A DNA stretch of 64,000 bases from Pseudomonadota bacterium (GCA_963204745.1 CAUJHF010000020.1:62001-126000), one strand, 5' to 3'. Counted from the first letter of the stretch, positions 35,801 through 45,013 are shown. Made by a program: numbers and translations. The notes: a model not told the origin generated them from the sequence alone.

Positions 35801-35882
35801 CGTATAGTCCCGCTACGCACAGCGCGACGAAAATAATCACCGCTCCGGCCGGGTTGCGGATACCCCAGAGCGAAACGTTCAT
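32850..35882 (-). CDS. RND-family efflux transporter permease
   Basis: 1010 aa, slightly short for the family (about 1030-1050). The layout is the usual two halves of six helices with large periplasmic loops after TM1 and TM7. The TM4 proton-relay motif VIGILVDDAIVEVENIARHR has the Asp-Asp pair typical of HAE1 drug exporters, not heavy-metal types. ATLPDFTVPQITVTVTLSGA follows TM1. It overlaps the membrane fusion gene (ATGA at 35879-35882) and the DUF169 gene. No outer-membrane channel gene is adjacent. Confidence 0.93.
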   Translation of the reverse strand: MNVSLWGIRNPAGAVIIFVALCVAGLYGLRQLPIATLPDFTVPQITVTVTLSGATPAQLETDVTRKVEDAVASIANIDKLHSTITEGRSQTRIQFLLGHDMSRTLDEVRDAVDRIRIDLPQNIDEPVVARVNTIGGAVLTYAVLSKNMAPDELSWFVDDTVRKALFDVPGVGGVTRIGGFDREIRVDLRPDGLQAYGLTAGTLSDQLARIQVEQPGGRTTLGGSEQSVRTVATVRSAAALSNYPLSLPDGRVVRLSAVATVTDGFAEPRDVALLNGQPVVSFSVQRAHSTSEVGVGRGIRERIARLAADHPEISFVEVASAVEPAERSYDASVAMLLEGTVLAVVVVWIFLRDWRATWICAVALPLSVIPTFAMMHWFGFSLNLLSLLAFAVVIGILVDDAIVEVENIARHRAMGKSARQAAIDAADEIGIAVIATSATLVAVFVPVAMIGGQVGLFFREFGWTAATAVLCSLLVARLLTPMLAAQFMQSAGETMAESGWMPGYIRWVEAALRHRKRTLLLAFAVFLGSLALVPLIPTTFLPPGSGTRTEVSLELPPGASLRETAEVAEQARQLVLQVPEVDSVYARIGAVANMGYEGGFLGDLRKAGLIITFKPDHKRGVPELEDELRKRLGDLPGVRSTFVAVGPGKLFEIILAGNDPEILTVAAREVEAAVRTLPGLGSVSSTASLLQPEVIITPDPARAADLGVTTVDIAAAARVATSGDFTQRLAKLNLAERQIPIRVQVAERALGDVALLSMLRIPTRDGSVPLSAVATIREGSGPAQIDRLNRERNIRVTAELNGLPVGTVLKAVRALPALRNLPAGVRVLPSGDAEALGELLFGFGMSILAGLVSIYVVLLLLFGSASQPWVILAAVPLCGAGAFGGLLLTGYALSLPSLIGLLMLTGVATKNSILIVDYAIIGERDQGLSRREAVLEACRKRARPVIMTTVAMGAGMLPIALGFGADGNFRAPLGVSVIGGLLTSTLLSLVVVPAAYSLVADMVARWRKPV

Positions 35883-37027
35883 TGCAGCGATCCGGACGCT
35901 CCGTCAGCGTCATCACCGACTTCGCGAACCACGTCGCCATTACCCAGAAAACCTGCACCGCGACGCACCACGCGCTCATCGGGTTGCAGCCCGGAGAGAA
36001 TCTCGGTGAAAACTCCCCGGCGGACCCCGATTTTCACGCGACGCTGTTCGATCCGTCGCAGTGTGCTGCCGGCTTCGGCTCCCTCCAGTCCCTTTGTAAC
36101 GAAAATATAGGCAAAGCCGTCGCGGAACACGACCGACTCGCGCGGCACGACGCTGGCTGGCGCGCTGCCAAGCAGGATCCGTCCCTCCGCGAACATGCCT
36201 GCGCGCAATGGCCCCGGTTCAGGAAGATCAGCATAAAGAAGGCCGGTGCGTGTCGATGGATCGACGGCAGGTGATACCGCTCGTACCTTTCCGCTGATCG
36301 TCTCGTTTGACGGACCGCTTACCTCTACAACCGCGCCGGCTTTAACCCGGATCAGGTCTGCCTCGGCGAGGTCTGCCCGCCATTCGAGGCGGCCACGCCT
36401 GATGAGCCGCAACAGTTCGCTGCCTGCTGATACGACTTGCCCGGGTTGTACCGAGCGCGCCGAGATGATGCCATCGTCGGGGGCCGCCAGCGTTGCGAAG
36501 CTGAGGCGCAGTCGCGCCGCATCACGGTCGGCCTGGGCGGCGACAAGCTGTGCTTCAGCACTGCGCAGGTCGGCACGCAATTTGTCACTGTCGCTGGAGG
36601 ATATAAGCCCCTGCCCCACCAGCGAATCACCGCGGGCAGCGTTGGCCTGGGCGAGTTCCATGGCAGCCTCGGCCTGGGTGACGCTGGCTTCGGCCTGGCG
36701 AAACTGCACATCTAGTGTGCGGCTGTCGAGACGCAACAGTGGCTGCCCCGCGCGCACATGGTCACCCACGTCGACCAGAACCTCCGTGGCACGGTTACCA
36801 GTCAGTTCCACGCCGAGCGACATTTCCTGCCAGGCGCTGACTGAGCCGGACACGGCAATCGAACGGGCGACCTCACGGGTTACCGGTGCGACCGTGGTTA
36901 CTACCAGGCCGGGAGCCGGCGGAGCTGATGATGGTGCTTTGGCGGAGCCGCAGGCAGCGAGGATTGTCGCGAACGCGACGCCCAGAAACAGCCTTCCCCG
37001 CGAGTGCAGACAGCAATGCTGGTTCAT
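35879..37027 (-). CDS. RND efflux periplasmic adaptor (membrane fusion lipoprotein)
   Basis: 382 aa. The lipoprotein signal ends FATILAACGSAK (lipobox LAAC). The hairpin domain is VTQAEAAMELAQANAARGDS flanked by lipoyl-like half motifs (LVDVGDHVRAGQPLLRLDSR and DGIISARSVQPGQVVSAGS), as in AcrA-type adaptors. The ATG at 37027 is chosen since the longer open frame runs through the tRNA-Cys gene. It forms one operon with the RND permease and the DUF169 protein. Confidence 0.92.
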   Translation of the reverse strand: MNQHCCLHSRGRLFLGVAFATILAACGSAKAPSSAPPAPGLVVTTVAPVTREVARSIAVSGSVSAWQEMSLGVELTGNRATEVLVDVGDHVRAGQPLLRLDSRTLDVQFRQAEASVTQAEAAMELAQANAARGDSLVGQGLISSSDSDKLRADLRSAEAQLVAAQADRDAARLRLSFATLAAPDDGIISARSVQPGQVVSAGSELLRLIRRGRLEWRADLAEADLIRVKAGAVVEVSGPSNETISGKVRAVSPAVDPSTRTGLLYADLPEPGPLRAGMFAEGRILLGSAPASVVPRESVVFRDGFAYIFVTKGLEGAEAGSTLRRIEQRRVKIGVRRGVFTEILSGLQPDERVVRRGAGFLGNGDVVREVGDDADGASGSLQ

Positions 37028-37117
37028 GATGCAGATACTGACGAAAGGCCCCGGAGTGTAACGTATCGCTGCACCGTCATAACCGGACCACGCGGGTGCA
37101 CCGCGGTGCAGACACAC

Positions 37118-37128
37118 GCCTGCGGATA
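37118..37128. repeat. 11-nt direct repeat, right copy
   Basis: GCCTGCGGATA, identical to 31739-31749. It lies 26 nt downstream of the tRNA-Cys 3' end (on the minus strand) and about 90 nt before the adaptor gene start. See the finding on the inserted module. Confidence 0.6.
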
Positions 37129-37154
37129 CCACAGTGACTCTTGCAGGGACTGAA

Positions 37155-37228
37155 TGGAGGCTAGGGTCGGAATCGAACCGGCATACGCGGCTTTGCAGGC
37201 CGCTGCATAACCATTCTGCCACCTAGCC
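37155..37228 (-). tRNA. cysT: tRNA-Cys (anticodon GCA)
   Basis: 74 nt with encoded CCA. The acceptor stem is GGCTAGG/CCTAGCC; the anticodon loop is CTGCAAA and the T-arm GCCGGTTCGATTCCGGC-like. It lies 25 bp downstream of tRNA-Gly on the same strand, the same order as the E. coli glyW-cysT-leuZ operon. Confidence 0.97.
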
Positions 37229-37253
37229 GGATACAGAAAAGCAAGGAGAAAAC

Positions 37254-37329
37254 TGGAGCGGGAAACCGGACTCGAACCGGCGACCTATACCTTGGCAAGG
37301 TATCGCTCTACCAACTGAGCTATTCCCGC
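37254..37329 (-). tRNA. glyW: tRNA-Gly (anticodon GCC)
   Basis: 76 nt with encoded CCA. The acceptor stem is GCGGGAA/TTCCCGC; the D-arm is AGCTCAGTTGGTAGAGC, the anticodon loop TTGCCAA, and the T-arm CGCCGGTTCGAGTCCGG-like. It follows pgsA by 39 bases, as in E. coli. Confidence 0.98.
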
Positions 37330-37368
37330 CCGCAAGGAGTGCATATGGTATCGGCGAACCACACAGAG

Positions 37369-37944
37369 TCAAGAAACCTCGTCATGTTCGCCGCTGGAGG
37401 GCCAGGCGGCACGGATATAGCCGACCATGGACCAGATGGTCAGGCCGGCTGCCAGCACGAGGCAGACTACGCCAAGTTCGTAGACCGGCAGTCCCAACAG
37501 AGGCTGATAAAAGATCATGCAGCACAGGCCGGTCATCTGCGTGATGGTCTTCAGCTTGCCATAACCGGAAACCGCCACCCGCTGCCGCGCTCCGAGCTCA
37601 GCCATCCATTCGCGCAAGGCGGAAACTGCAATTTCCCTGCCGATGATGATTGCCGCCAGTATCGCCACGATATTTCGCGTATCCGATTGCACCAGCAGGA
37701 CAAGCGCTGTTGCGACCATCATTTTGTCGGCGACGGGGTCCAGAAAGGCGCCAAATGCCGAGGTTTGCTGGAAGCGGCGCGCGACATAGCCATCGAGCCA
37801 GTCGGTAATGGCTGCAAGCAGAAATACCATGGCAGCTGCGGGCCGGGCCCACGACACCGGGCTGTAAAACACCAGTACAACCAGTGGAATGGCCGCTATG
37901 CGGAACCAGGTCAGGGATGTTGCTGTGTTGAATTGCGGGTACAT
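37369..37944 (-). CDS. pgsA: CDP-diacylglycerol--glycerol-3-phosphate 3-phosphatidyltransferase
   Basis: 191 aa membrane enzyme making phosphatidylglycerophosphate. The CDP-alcohol transferase signature DGYVARRFQQTSAFGAFLDP followed by VADK gives the Asp-Gly-x2-Ala-Arg-x8-Gly-x3-Asp-x3-Asp pattern. The start WFRIAAIPLVVLVF is typical of PgsA. It lies 63 bases downstream of uvrC and just before tRNA-Gly. Confidence 0.95.
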   Translation of the reverse strand: MYPQFNTATSLTWFRIAAIPLVVLVFYSPVSWARPAAAMVFLLAAITDWLDGYVARRFQQTSAFGAFLDPVADKMMVATALVLLVQSDTRNIVAILAAIIIGREIAVSALREWMAELGARQRVAVSGYGKLKTITQMTGLCCMIFYQPLLGLPVYELGVVCLVLAAGLTIWSMVGYIRAAWPSSGEHDEVS

Positions 37945-38007
37945 CGTGCGTCATTCTAGCGCGCGCTTGACGAACGGGTTTCGATCACGGCGGAAATAAT
38001 TAAGCCC

Positions 38008-39849
38008 TCAGGGCGTCCCGCCGTGCAGATGGTCATAGATTCGCTGCGCAAGGGTCCGGCTGATGCCCTGAACCCGGGCAAGATCCGTGACGCCGGCCTG
38101 AAGAATGCCCTGCAGCCCACCGAACTCGCGCAACAGGGCGCGGCGGCGCTGTGGTCCAAGGCCGGGAATGGCCTCAAGACTGGAAGTCCGCCGAACCTGC
38201 GCGCGGCGTTGCCTGTGCCCGGTTATCGCAAAGCGGTGCGCCTCATCGCGAATCTGCTGAATCAAGTGCAGGGCTGACGAATCTGCCGGCAATGCAATCA
38301 GCCCTCTTCCGCGCGGCAGAACCAGCTTTTCTTCACCCGCCCGTCGTTCGGGTCCCTTCGCAACCCCAAGCAGGGGCAAATGACTGAGTTGCAGTTCTTC
38401 GAGTACCCCATATGCCCGGTCGGTCTGGCCGGAGCCACCGTCGATGAGGATCAGCCCCGGTAACGCCGCATCCTCGTTTCGTACCCGGGTATAGCGGCGC
38501 TCCACCGCCTGGGCGATCGCTGCATAGTCGTCTCCGGGGTCAATACCCTTGATATTGAAGCGTCGATAGTCGGACTTCAGCGGACCCTCGGTGCCGAATA
38601 CCACGCAGGCTGCGACGGTTTCTTCCCCGGCGGTGTGACTGATATCGAAGCACTCGATCCGCTCCGGTACCTCTTCCAGTGTCATCGCCTCCGCCAGCCG
38701 TTCAAACTGTTCGCGCAGGGTAGCGGTGCTGGCAAGCCGCGTGGCAAGTCCCTGTGCCGCATTGTTTGCCGCCATTTCCAGCCAGCGACTGCGGGTGCCG
38801 CGCACCCGATCGCGAATCTGACACCGGCTTCCCGTTCGGGTTTCCAGTGCCGCCTGCAGAAGCGGCCGGTCCTGCAGCGGAACCGGGACCAGAACTTCAG
38901 CCGGTGGCGCGGCATGAAAATAGTGCTGCGCGATGAAGGCTGCAAGGATCTCCTGCTCCTCGGTGCCATGGGCGATACGCGGAAACCAGGTACGACTGCC
39001 GAGTACACGGCTGCCACGGATCATGAGCACCGCGACACAAGCCTGTCCCTGTCCGGTTCGTACGCCTAGTACGTCAGCATCCGTCATGCCCGGCGCGTTG
39101 ATCACCTGCTCTGCCTGGATCTTTCGAACCAGCTGAATCTGGTCACGCAGAAGCGCTGCGCGCTCGTAGTCCATTGCTGCTGCGGCCTGCTCCATGCGGG
39201 AACCGAGGTTTGTGAGGACGCTTTCGTTCCGGCCCTCCAGAAACAGCAGCGCATCGGCGACGTCACGCTGATAGTCCCCGGCGCTGACGAGTCCGACGCA
39301 GGGCGCGGTACAGCGCCGGATCTGGTACTGCAGGCAAGGCCGCGTACGATTGGCGAAAAAGGATTCACTGCACTGACGAACCCGAAACAGCTTCTGCAAC
39401 TGGATCAGGCTCTCGCGCACCGTGTTGGCCGATGGCCATGGGCCGAGAAAACGGCCTGGACCGCGACGGCTGCCACGATGCAGTTCAAAGCGCGGGAATT
39501 CCTGGTTTGTTGACACATGGATCCACGGATAGCTTTTGTCATCGCGCAAAATGACGTTGAAGCGTGGCCGGTATTCCTTGATGAGGTTGTGTTCGAGCAG
39601 CAGCGCTTCGTGCTCCGTACCGGTGACCGTCACTTCAACGCGACTGGTCTCCGCCATCAGTGCCTGCGTCTTGGGCAGATGCGCCTTGTTGCCAAAGTAG
39701 CTCGAAACCCGCTTTCTGAGATCCTTCGCCTTGCCGACATAGAGAACCGTGTCGTCGACAGCGAGCATCCGGTAGACACCGGGACGGTGCGTCAGCGAGG
39801 CGAGAAATCGGCTGCTGTCGAAAGGCGGTTGGGTCGGGTCTGCCGCCAT
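38008..39849 (-). CDS. uvrC: excinuclease ABC subunit C
   Basis: 613 aa nucleotide-excision repair nuclease. The N-terminal GIY-YIG domain (HRPGVYRMLAVDDTVLYVGK) makes the 3' incision. A UVR motif lies at MEQAAAAMDYERAALLRDQI. The RNase H-like C-terminal nuclease has ECFDISHTAGEETVAACVVF and LILIDGGSGQ, and the protein ends in tandem helix-hairpin-helix motifs (LEAIPGLGPQRRRALLREFG, VQGISRTLAQRIYDHL). The ATG at 39849 follows the DAHP synthase stop by 5 bases. Confidence 0.96.
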   Translation of the reverse strand: MAADPTQPPFDSSRFLASLTHRPGVYRMLAVDDTVLYVGKAKDLRKRVSSYFGNKAHLPKTQALMAETSRVEVTVTGTEHEALLLEHNLIKEYRPRFNVILRDDKSYPWIHVSTNQEFPRFELHRGSRRGPGRFLGPWPSANTVRESLIQLQKLFRVRQCSESFFANRTRPCLQYQIRRCTAPCVGLVSAGDYQRDVADALLFLEGRNESVLTNLGSRMEQAAAAMDYERAALLRDQIQLVRKIQAEQVINAPGMTDADVLGVRTGQGQACVAVLMIRGSRVLGSRTWFPRIAHGTEEQEILAAFIAQHYFHAAPPAEVLVPVPLQDRPLLQAALETRTGSRCQIRDRVRGTRSRWLEMAANNAAQGLATRLASTATLREQFERLAEAMTLEEVPERIECFDISHTAGEETVAACVVFGTEGPLKSDYRRFNIKGIDPGDDYAAIAQAVERRYTRVRNEDAALPGLILIDGGSGQTDRAYGVLEELQLSHLPLLGVAKGPERRAGEEKLVLPRGRGLIALPADSSALHLIQQIRDEAHRFAITGHRQRRAQVRRTSSLEAIPGLGPQRRRALLREFGGLQGILQAGVTDLARVQGISRTLAQRIYDHLHGGTP

Positions 39850-39854
39850 GAGGC

Positions 39855-41231
39855 TTATTTCGCGGCTTCGCGTGCCCTGGCCTGTCGGCCATGACCGGCG
39901 ATGCGCATCGCCACCTCCATGGCTTGCTCGTAATTGAGGCGCGGATCGACCTGGCTGCGATAGTCGCGGCGCAGATCCGCATCGGTCAGACCGCGGGCGC
40001 CGCCGGTGCACTCCGTGACATGCTCGCCGGTCAGCTCCAGGTGCACGCCGCCGAGCCAGGTGCCGCAGGCGCGATGCACCTCGAACGCGCTGGCAAGTTC
40101 ATCGAGGATATTTTCGAAGCGCCGCGTCTTCAGCCCGTTGCTGGCAGTCTCCGTATTGCCGTGCATCGGGTCGCAGACCCAGAGTACCTGTGCACCTTCC
40201 TCTCTTGCCGTCTCGATCAGCGGCGGCAGCAAGGCCTTGATGCGTGAAGCGCCGAAACGATGGATCAGCGTGAGTCGGCCGGGTTCGTTGTCCGGATTGA
40301 GGCTGCGCAACAAGCTGCGCAGCCAGTCAGGCTTCATGTCGGAGCCGATTTTGACCCCCACCGGATTGCTGATGCCGCGAAAGAACTCGATATGGGCGCT
40401 GCCTGGCTGGCTGGTTCGCGCACCGATCCAGGGGAAGTGCGTGGTCAGGTCATACCACTTCTGACGGTGTGCGAGGAAACGCGTCTGCGCCTGCTCATAG
40501 GGCAGATGCAGCCCCTCGTGTGCGGTATAGAAATCCACGCGCCGCGCCTGATCGATCGACTTGCCGGTGATGCTCTCGAAAAAGTCCAGGCCATCGGCGA
40601 CCGTTTGCACCATCTGATGATACTCACCAGCAAGCGGCGAATGGCTGACCCAGTCCAGATCCCAGTTCTCCGGGTGATGCAGATCGGCGAAACCGCCATC
40701 GATCAGCGCGCGTATGAAGTTGAGCGTCAGCGCTGCGCGTTCGTAGGCGCGCAGCATGAGTTGGGGGTCGGGTTCGCGATCATCAGCGGTAAAAGCATTG
40801 CGGTTGATGATGTCGCCGCGAAAGCTCGGCAGGGAAACGCCGTCGCGGACCTCGGTATCGGCTGAGCGTGGCTTGGCGTATTGTCCGGCAATACGGCCAA
40901 TACGCACGACCGGCAGCTTGATCCCGGAGATGATGGCAACACTCATCTGCAGCAGGATTTTCAGCTTGTTGACGATGGCCGCCGAAGTACAGTCTTCAAA
41001 GGTCTCTGCACAGTCGCCACCCTGCAGGACGAAAGCCTTGCCGGCCTGGGCAAGCGCGATCTGTTCACGCAGCGCCTCGATTTCCCAGGAGGTCACCAGC
41101 GGCGGCAGTTTCGCAAGTGCAGCCATAACCGCTTCGCTTTGCGCGGTATTGCCATAGCGGGGTATCTGGCCCACGGTACCGCACTGCCAGCTGTCCGGTT
41201 TCCATTCTGTACTGACGCCGGCGTCGCTCAT
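39855..41231 (-). CDS. 3-deoxy-7-phosphoheptulonate synthase, class II
   Basis: 458 aa plant-type DAHP synthase catalysing the first step of the shikimate pathway (phosphoenolpyruvate plus erythrose 4-phosphate). Class II markers: QGGDCAETFEDC with the metal-binding Cys, RIGRIAGQYAKPRS, GDIINRNAFTADDREPDP and VWVCDPMHGNTETASNG. The ATG at 41231 overlaps the mazG stop (ATGA), so mazG and this gene are coupled. Proteobacteria more often use the AroF/G/H class I type. Confidence 0.95.
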   Translation of the reverse strand: MSDAGVSTEWKPDSWQCGTVGQIPRYGNTAQSEAVMAALAKLPPLVTSWEIEALREQIALAQAGKAFVLQGGDCAETFEDCTSAAIVNKLKILLQMSVAIISGIKLPVVRIGRIAGQYAKPRSADTEVRDGVSLPSFRGDIINRNAFTADDREPDPQLMLRAYERAALTLNFIRALIDGGFADLHHPENWDLDWVSHSPLAGEYHQMVQTVADGLDFFESITGKSIDQARRVDFYTAHEGLHLPYEQAQTRFLAHRQKWYDLTTHFPWIGARTSQPGSAHIEFFRGISNPVGVKIGSDMKPDWLRSLLRSLNPDNEPGRLTLIHRFGASRIKALLPPLIETAREEGAQVLWVCDPMHGNTETASNGLKTRRFENILDELASAFEVHRACGTWLGGVHLELTGEHVTECTGGARGLTDADLRRDYRSQVDPRLNYEQAMEVAMRIAGHGRQARAREAAK

Positions 41232-42028
41232 GTTCCTTGCTCGTCTGCCTTGATGGACTTCCACAGCCGGTCGAGATCCTCGGGGCTTTGCGTACTCCAG
41301 TCCGTATCGGCATCCTCCAGCAAAGCTTCCAAGGCCCTGAAGCGGCGTTCAAACTTGCGGTTGGCTGCCCGCAAGGCATGTTCAGGATCCACGCGCAGGT
41401 GGCGCGCCAGGTTGGCAGCCGTGAACAACAGGTCGCCGATTTCTTCTTCGATCGCATCGGGCGATTCGGCATTCCTGGCTGCCATCAGTTCATCGAGTTC
41501 CTCATGCAGCTTGGCAATCACCCCGTCGACTTCTGGCCAGTCGAAGCCGACCCGTGCGGCGCGTTTGCCCAGCTTGCCGGCGCGGCTCAAGGCTGGCAGC
41601 GCCTGTCCGATTCCGGCTATTGCGGATGTGTCGCCGTTTTCCGCGCGCTCGCCGGCTTTCAGGTTTTCCCAGGCCACGCGCTGGTCGTCGGCAGTCAACG
41701 CTTGTTCTGTCGCAAAAATATGCGGATGTCGCCGCAGCATTTTTTCGCAGATGGCCTGCACGACGTCGGCAAAAGTGAAAGCCCCGAGTTCGCTCGCCAT
41801 CTGTGCGTGGAAGACGACCTGAAAGAGCAGATCGCCGAGCTCGTCACGAAGCTCGGCGAGATCATCCCGGTCGATTGCATCGGCGACTTCGTAGGCTTCC
41901 TCAATCGTATAAGGGGCGATAGAGCCGAAGTCCTGCTCGCGGTCCCACGGGCACCCCCGGACCGGATCGCGCAACACCGCCATGATCCTCAGCAGGGTAT
42001 CTATGGACTGCTTGTCCTGCCGGGTCAT
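41228..42028 (-). CDS. mazG: nucleoside triphosphate pyrophosphohydrolase MazG
   Basis: 266 aa with two MazG domains in tandem. The first has CPWDREQDFGSIAPYTIEEA followed by ELRDELGDLLFQVVFHA; the second has LHEELDELMAA and EEEIGDLLFTAANLARHL. The Glu-Glu-x-x-Glu metal-binding helices are kept in both. It clears non-canonical or excess NTPs. The ATG at 42028 is 10 bases after the fumC stop. Confidence 0.95.
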   Translation of the reverse strand: MTRQDKQSIDTLLRIMAVLRDPVRGCPWDREQDFGSIAPYTIEEAYEVADAIDRDDLAELRDELGDLLFQVVFHAQMASELGAFTFADVVQAICEKMLRRHPHIFATEQALTADDQRVAWENLKAGERAENGDTSAIAGIGQALPALSRAGKLGKRAARVGFDWPEVDGVIAKLHEELDELMAARNAESPDAIEEEIGDLLFTAANLARHLRVDPEHALRAANRKFERRFRALEALLEDADTDWSTQSPEDLDRLWKSIKADEQGT

Positions 42029-42038
42029 GACATAAGGC

Positions 42039-43427
42039 TCAGGACTTGATGCCACCGCGAGTAAGATCTCTGGCATTCAGCAGGCGATCGAGTTCCCGGT
42101 CTGAAAGGTCGGTGCTTTCCGCAGCGACTTCCCGAACCGGACGCCGCTCGGCATAGGCCTTCTTGGCGATCGCAGCGCCTTTCTCGTAACCGATGACCGG
42201 ATTCAGGGCCGTAACGAGAATCGGGTTTCGATCCAGCGCCTCGGCCAGCTTGTCATGGTTGACCTTGAACCCGGCGATCGCCTTGTCGGCCAGCAGCCTG
42301 CTTGCATTAGCCAGCAGGTTCACGCTCTGCAGTACGTTGAGTGCGATGACCGGCAGCATGACGTTCAGCTGAAAATTGCCCGACTGGCCGGCGACAGTTA
42401 CCGTCACGTCGTTGCCGATAGTCTGTGCCGCCACCATGGCGACGGCCTCTGGAATGACCGGGTTGACCTTTCCCGGCATGATGCTGCTGCCTGGCTGCAG
42501 GCCAGGCAGGGAGATCTCGCCGAGGCCGGCCAGGGGGCCGCTGTTCATCCAGCGCAGATCATTGGCGATCTTCATCAGTGCCACGGCAAGCGTGCGCAAA
42601 TGTCCCGAAAGCTCGACCGCTGTGTCCTGGCAACTGAGTGATTCAAAAAGATTTTTCGATACGTCGAACTTTACTCCCGTGTTTTCTGCGAGGAGTACGG
42701 CAACCTTCTTGCCGAAGTTCGGATGGGCGTTGATCCCTGTACCAACGGCTGTACCCCCCTGGGCCAGACGCGTGAGCCGTGGCAGACAGTCCCTGATGCG
42801 TGCTTCGGCATTGCCGATCTGCTGCGCCCAGCCACCGAGTTCCTGGCCCAGCCGCACCGGCATCGCATCCATGAGATGTGTCCGCCCGGTCTTCACCACA
42901 CTGTCGGTTTCTTTTGCTTTCTTAAGGATCACCTTGCGCAAGTGGGTGAGCGCCGGCAACAGGTCTTCGCTAACGCCGAGTGCGGCACTCACATGGATGG
43001 CAGTTGGAATGACATCGTTGCTGCTCTGGCCCATGTTGACGTCATCGTTCGGATGCACCTCGGCGCCGAGTCGTTTCGTCGCCAGTCGTGCGATGACCTC
43101 ATTCGCATTCATGTTCGAGCTGGTGCCCGAGCCAGTCTGGAATACATCGATGGGAAAGTGCTCATCATGCCGGCCGGTTGCCACTTCAAGCGCAGCAGCC
43201 TGGATCGACATGGCCCGGCGACTCTTGAGGAGCCCCAGTTCGGCGTTTGCGCCAGCCGCTGCCCATTTGATGAGGCCCAGTGCGCGGATGAAACCGCGCG
43301 GCATCGCGATACCGCTGATCGGGAAATTATCGACGGCACGTTGCGTCTGGGCCCCCCACAGAGCCTGCTCCGGAACCTGCAGTTCGCCCATGCTGTCGCG
43401 TTCAACGCGGTAATTGCTGTCTGCCAC
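42039..43427 (-). CDS. fumC: class II fumarate hydratase
   Basis: 462 aa iron-independent fumarase of the TCA cycle, interconverting fumarate and malate. The superfamily signature [17 protein letters not shown] is intact, with [15 protein letters not shown] and [18 protein letters not shown] chose the GTG at 43427 with GAGGA 8 nt upstream (protein begins [16 protein letters not shown]); the open frame runs further to 43535. It is divergent from purB, another member of the same superfamily. Confidence 0.95.
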   Translation of the reverse strand: MADSNYRVERDSMGELQVPEQALWGAQTQRAVDNFPISGIAMPRGFIRALGLIKWAAAGANAELGLLKSRRAMSIQAAALEVATGRHDEHFPIDVFQTGSGTSSNMNANEVIARLATKRLGAEVHPNDDVNMGQSSNDVIPTAIHVSAALGVSEDLLPALTHLRKVILKKAKETDSVVKTGRTHLMDAMPVRLGQELGGWAQQIGNAEARIRDCLPRLTRLAQGGTAVGTGINAHPNFGKKVAVLLAENTGVKFDVSKNLFESLSCQDTAVELSGHLRTLAVALMKIANDLRWMNSGPLAGLGEISLPGLQPGSSIMPGKVNPVIPEAVAMVAAQTIGNDVTVTVAGQSGNFQLNVMLPVIALNVLQSVNLLANASRLLADKAIAGFKVNHDKLAEALDRNPILVTALNPVIGYEKGAAIAKKAYAERRPVREVAAESTDLSDRELDRLLNARDLTRGGIKS

Positions 43428-43543
43428 TCGTGTTTCCTCGGTTTGCCTGCCCGCAGTCGCCGCCGACAATGTGCAGGCAGGACCCGTTGCTGTTGGTGTA
43501 TGATTTCTCCGCCGAATTATAGGGGCTTTTTGCACAGTCTGGC

Positions 43544-44926
43544 ATGGATCGCGACCCGCTCACTGCCCTCTCCCCGCTCGACGGGCGTTACTCCGCCAGG
43601 ACTGATTCCCTTCGGGAAATCTTCAGCGAGTACGGCCTGATCCGGTTCCGTGTACTCACGGAAGTGCGCTGGGTGCAGTTTCTGGCTGCCGAGAGCGCGG
43701 TGGGCGATTTCGGGCCGCTGTCGCCGGTCGTCAGTCAGGTACTGGACGAAATAGCCGAAAAGTTCAGCCCCGATGATGCCCGGCGCATCAAGGAAATCGA
43801 GCGTCGGACCAATCACGATGTCAAGGCGGTCGAGTATTTCATCGGCGAGCGCCTCGGGCAGGATGCCGAACTGGCCCGGATCAGGCCTTTTCTGCATTTC
43901 GCCTGTACCTCGGAGGACATCAACAATATTGCCTATGCGCTGATGCTGCGCCACGGACGGGACGATGTCTTGCTGCCCCAGTTGCGGCAGGTGGTCAGCC
44001 TGCTCGACACCATGGCGCGCAACATGGCAGACATACCGATGCTGGCGCGCACACATGGCCAGCCGGCAAGCCCGACCACGATCGGCAAGGAGCTCGCCAA
44101 TTCGGCATGGCGCCTGAAGCGGCAGCTAAAACAACTCCGTGCAGTCGAACCACTGGCCAAACTCAATGGCGCGGTAGGCAACTTCAACGCGCACCTGGCC
44201 GCATATCCTGACGGCAACTGGTCGGAAATCTCCCGCCGGTTTGTCGAGTCGCTCGGGTTGGTCTGGAACCCGTATACGACACAGATCGAACCACACGACT
44301 GGATAGCCGAGTATTGCGATGTACTGGCACGAATCAACACGATACTGCTCGACTTGTCTCGTGATGCCTGGGGCTATATCTCGATCGGCCACTTCCGGCA
44401 GCGCCGGGTCGAAACCGAGGTCGGTTCTTCAACCATGCCGCACAAGGTAAACCCGATTGATTTCGAGAATGCCGAGGGTAATCTCGGTATCGCCAACGCC
44501 CTGTTGCGCCATTTCAGTGCGAAGCTGCCGGTGTCGCGCTGGCAACGTGATCTCAGCGACTCGACGGTACTGCGTAACCTGGGCGTTGCGGCCGGCCATA
44601 TCGTACTGGCGGTGCATTCCCTGCTGACCGGACTGCGAAAGCTCGAGCCGGATGCCGCCAGCATGCAGGCGGAACTCGATGCCAGCTGGCAGGTTCTTGG
44701 CGAGGCGATTCAGACTGTAATGCGTCGCTTTGGTCATGCTGATGCCTACGAACAGCTAAAGGCCCTGACTCGTGGATCCAGCATTGCCAGGGACGATCTG
44801 CAACGCTTCCTCCAGTCCGTCAATCTGCCCACCGCGGAGCGGGCCCGGCTGCTCGCCCTCACGCCGGCCGCCTATATCGGTGATGCAGCACGGCTGGCCC
44901 ATGAGGCGGCCGACAGCGAGCCCTGA
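43544..44926 (+). CDS. purB: adenylosuccinate lyase
   Basis: 460 aa purine-synthesis enzyme acting on SAICAR and adenylosuccinate. It has the E. coli-type N-terminus [20 protein letters not shown], the catalytic histidine in [15 protein letters not shown], and the signature [20 protein letters not shown]. In many Gammaproteobacteria purB sits with mnmA and hflD; mnmA is 2.6 kb downstream here and hflD is missing from the window. Confidence 0.96.
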   Translation: MDRDPLTALSPLDGRYSARTDSLREIFSEYGLIRFRVLTEVRWVQFLAAESAVGDFGPLSPVVSQVLDEIAEKFSPDDARRIKEIERRTNHDVKAVEYFIGERLGQDAELARIRPFLHFACTSEDINNIAYALMLRHGRDDVLLPQLRQVVSLLDTMARNMADIPMLARTHGQPASPTTIGKELANSAWRLKRQLKQLRAVEPLAKLNGAVGNFNAHLAAYPDGNWSEISRRFVESLGLVWNPYTTQIEPHDWIAEYCDVLARINTILLDLSRDAWGYISIGHFRQRRVETEVGSSTMPHKVNPIDFENAEGNLGIANALLRHFSAKLPVSRWQRDLSDSTVLRNLGVAAGHIVLAVHSLLTGLRKLEPDAASMQAELDASWQVLGEAIQTVMRRFGHADAYEQLKALTRGSSIARDDLQRFLQSVNLPTAERARLLALTPAAYIGDAARLAHEAADSEP

Positions 44927-45001
44927 GCGGGCCTTCGGCGCCGACTCTCCCTGGCCAGCACAACTGTGACGCATTTGGCACTTTAAGCCGGATGCCGTCT
45001 T

Positions 45002-45007
45002 TACAAT
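45002..45007 (+). promoter_or_regulatory. -10-like box of a possibly leaderless gene
   Basis: TACAAT ends 6 nt before the ATG at 45014, so transcription would begin at or next to the start codon. No Shine-Dalgarno sequence is present between them. Confidence 0.35.
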
Positions 45008-45013
45008 GCTGGT

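Noticed and set aside
37028-37222. N-terminal extension of the membrane fusion protein frame
   Set aside because: The extension runs through the tRNA-Cys gene; the lipoprotein signal starts at the ATG at 37027.
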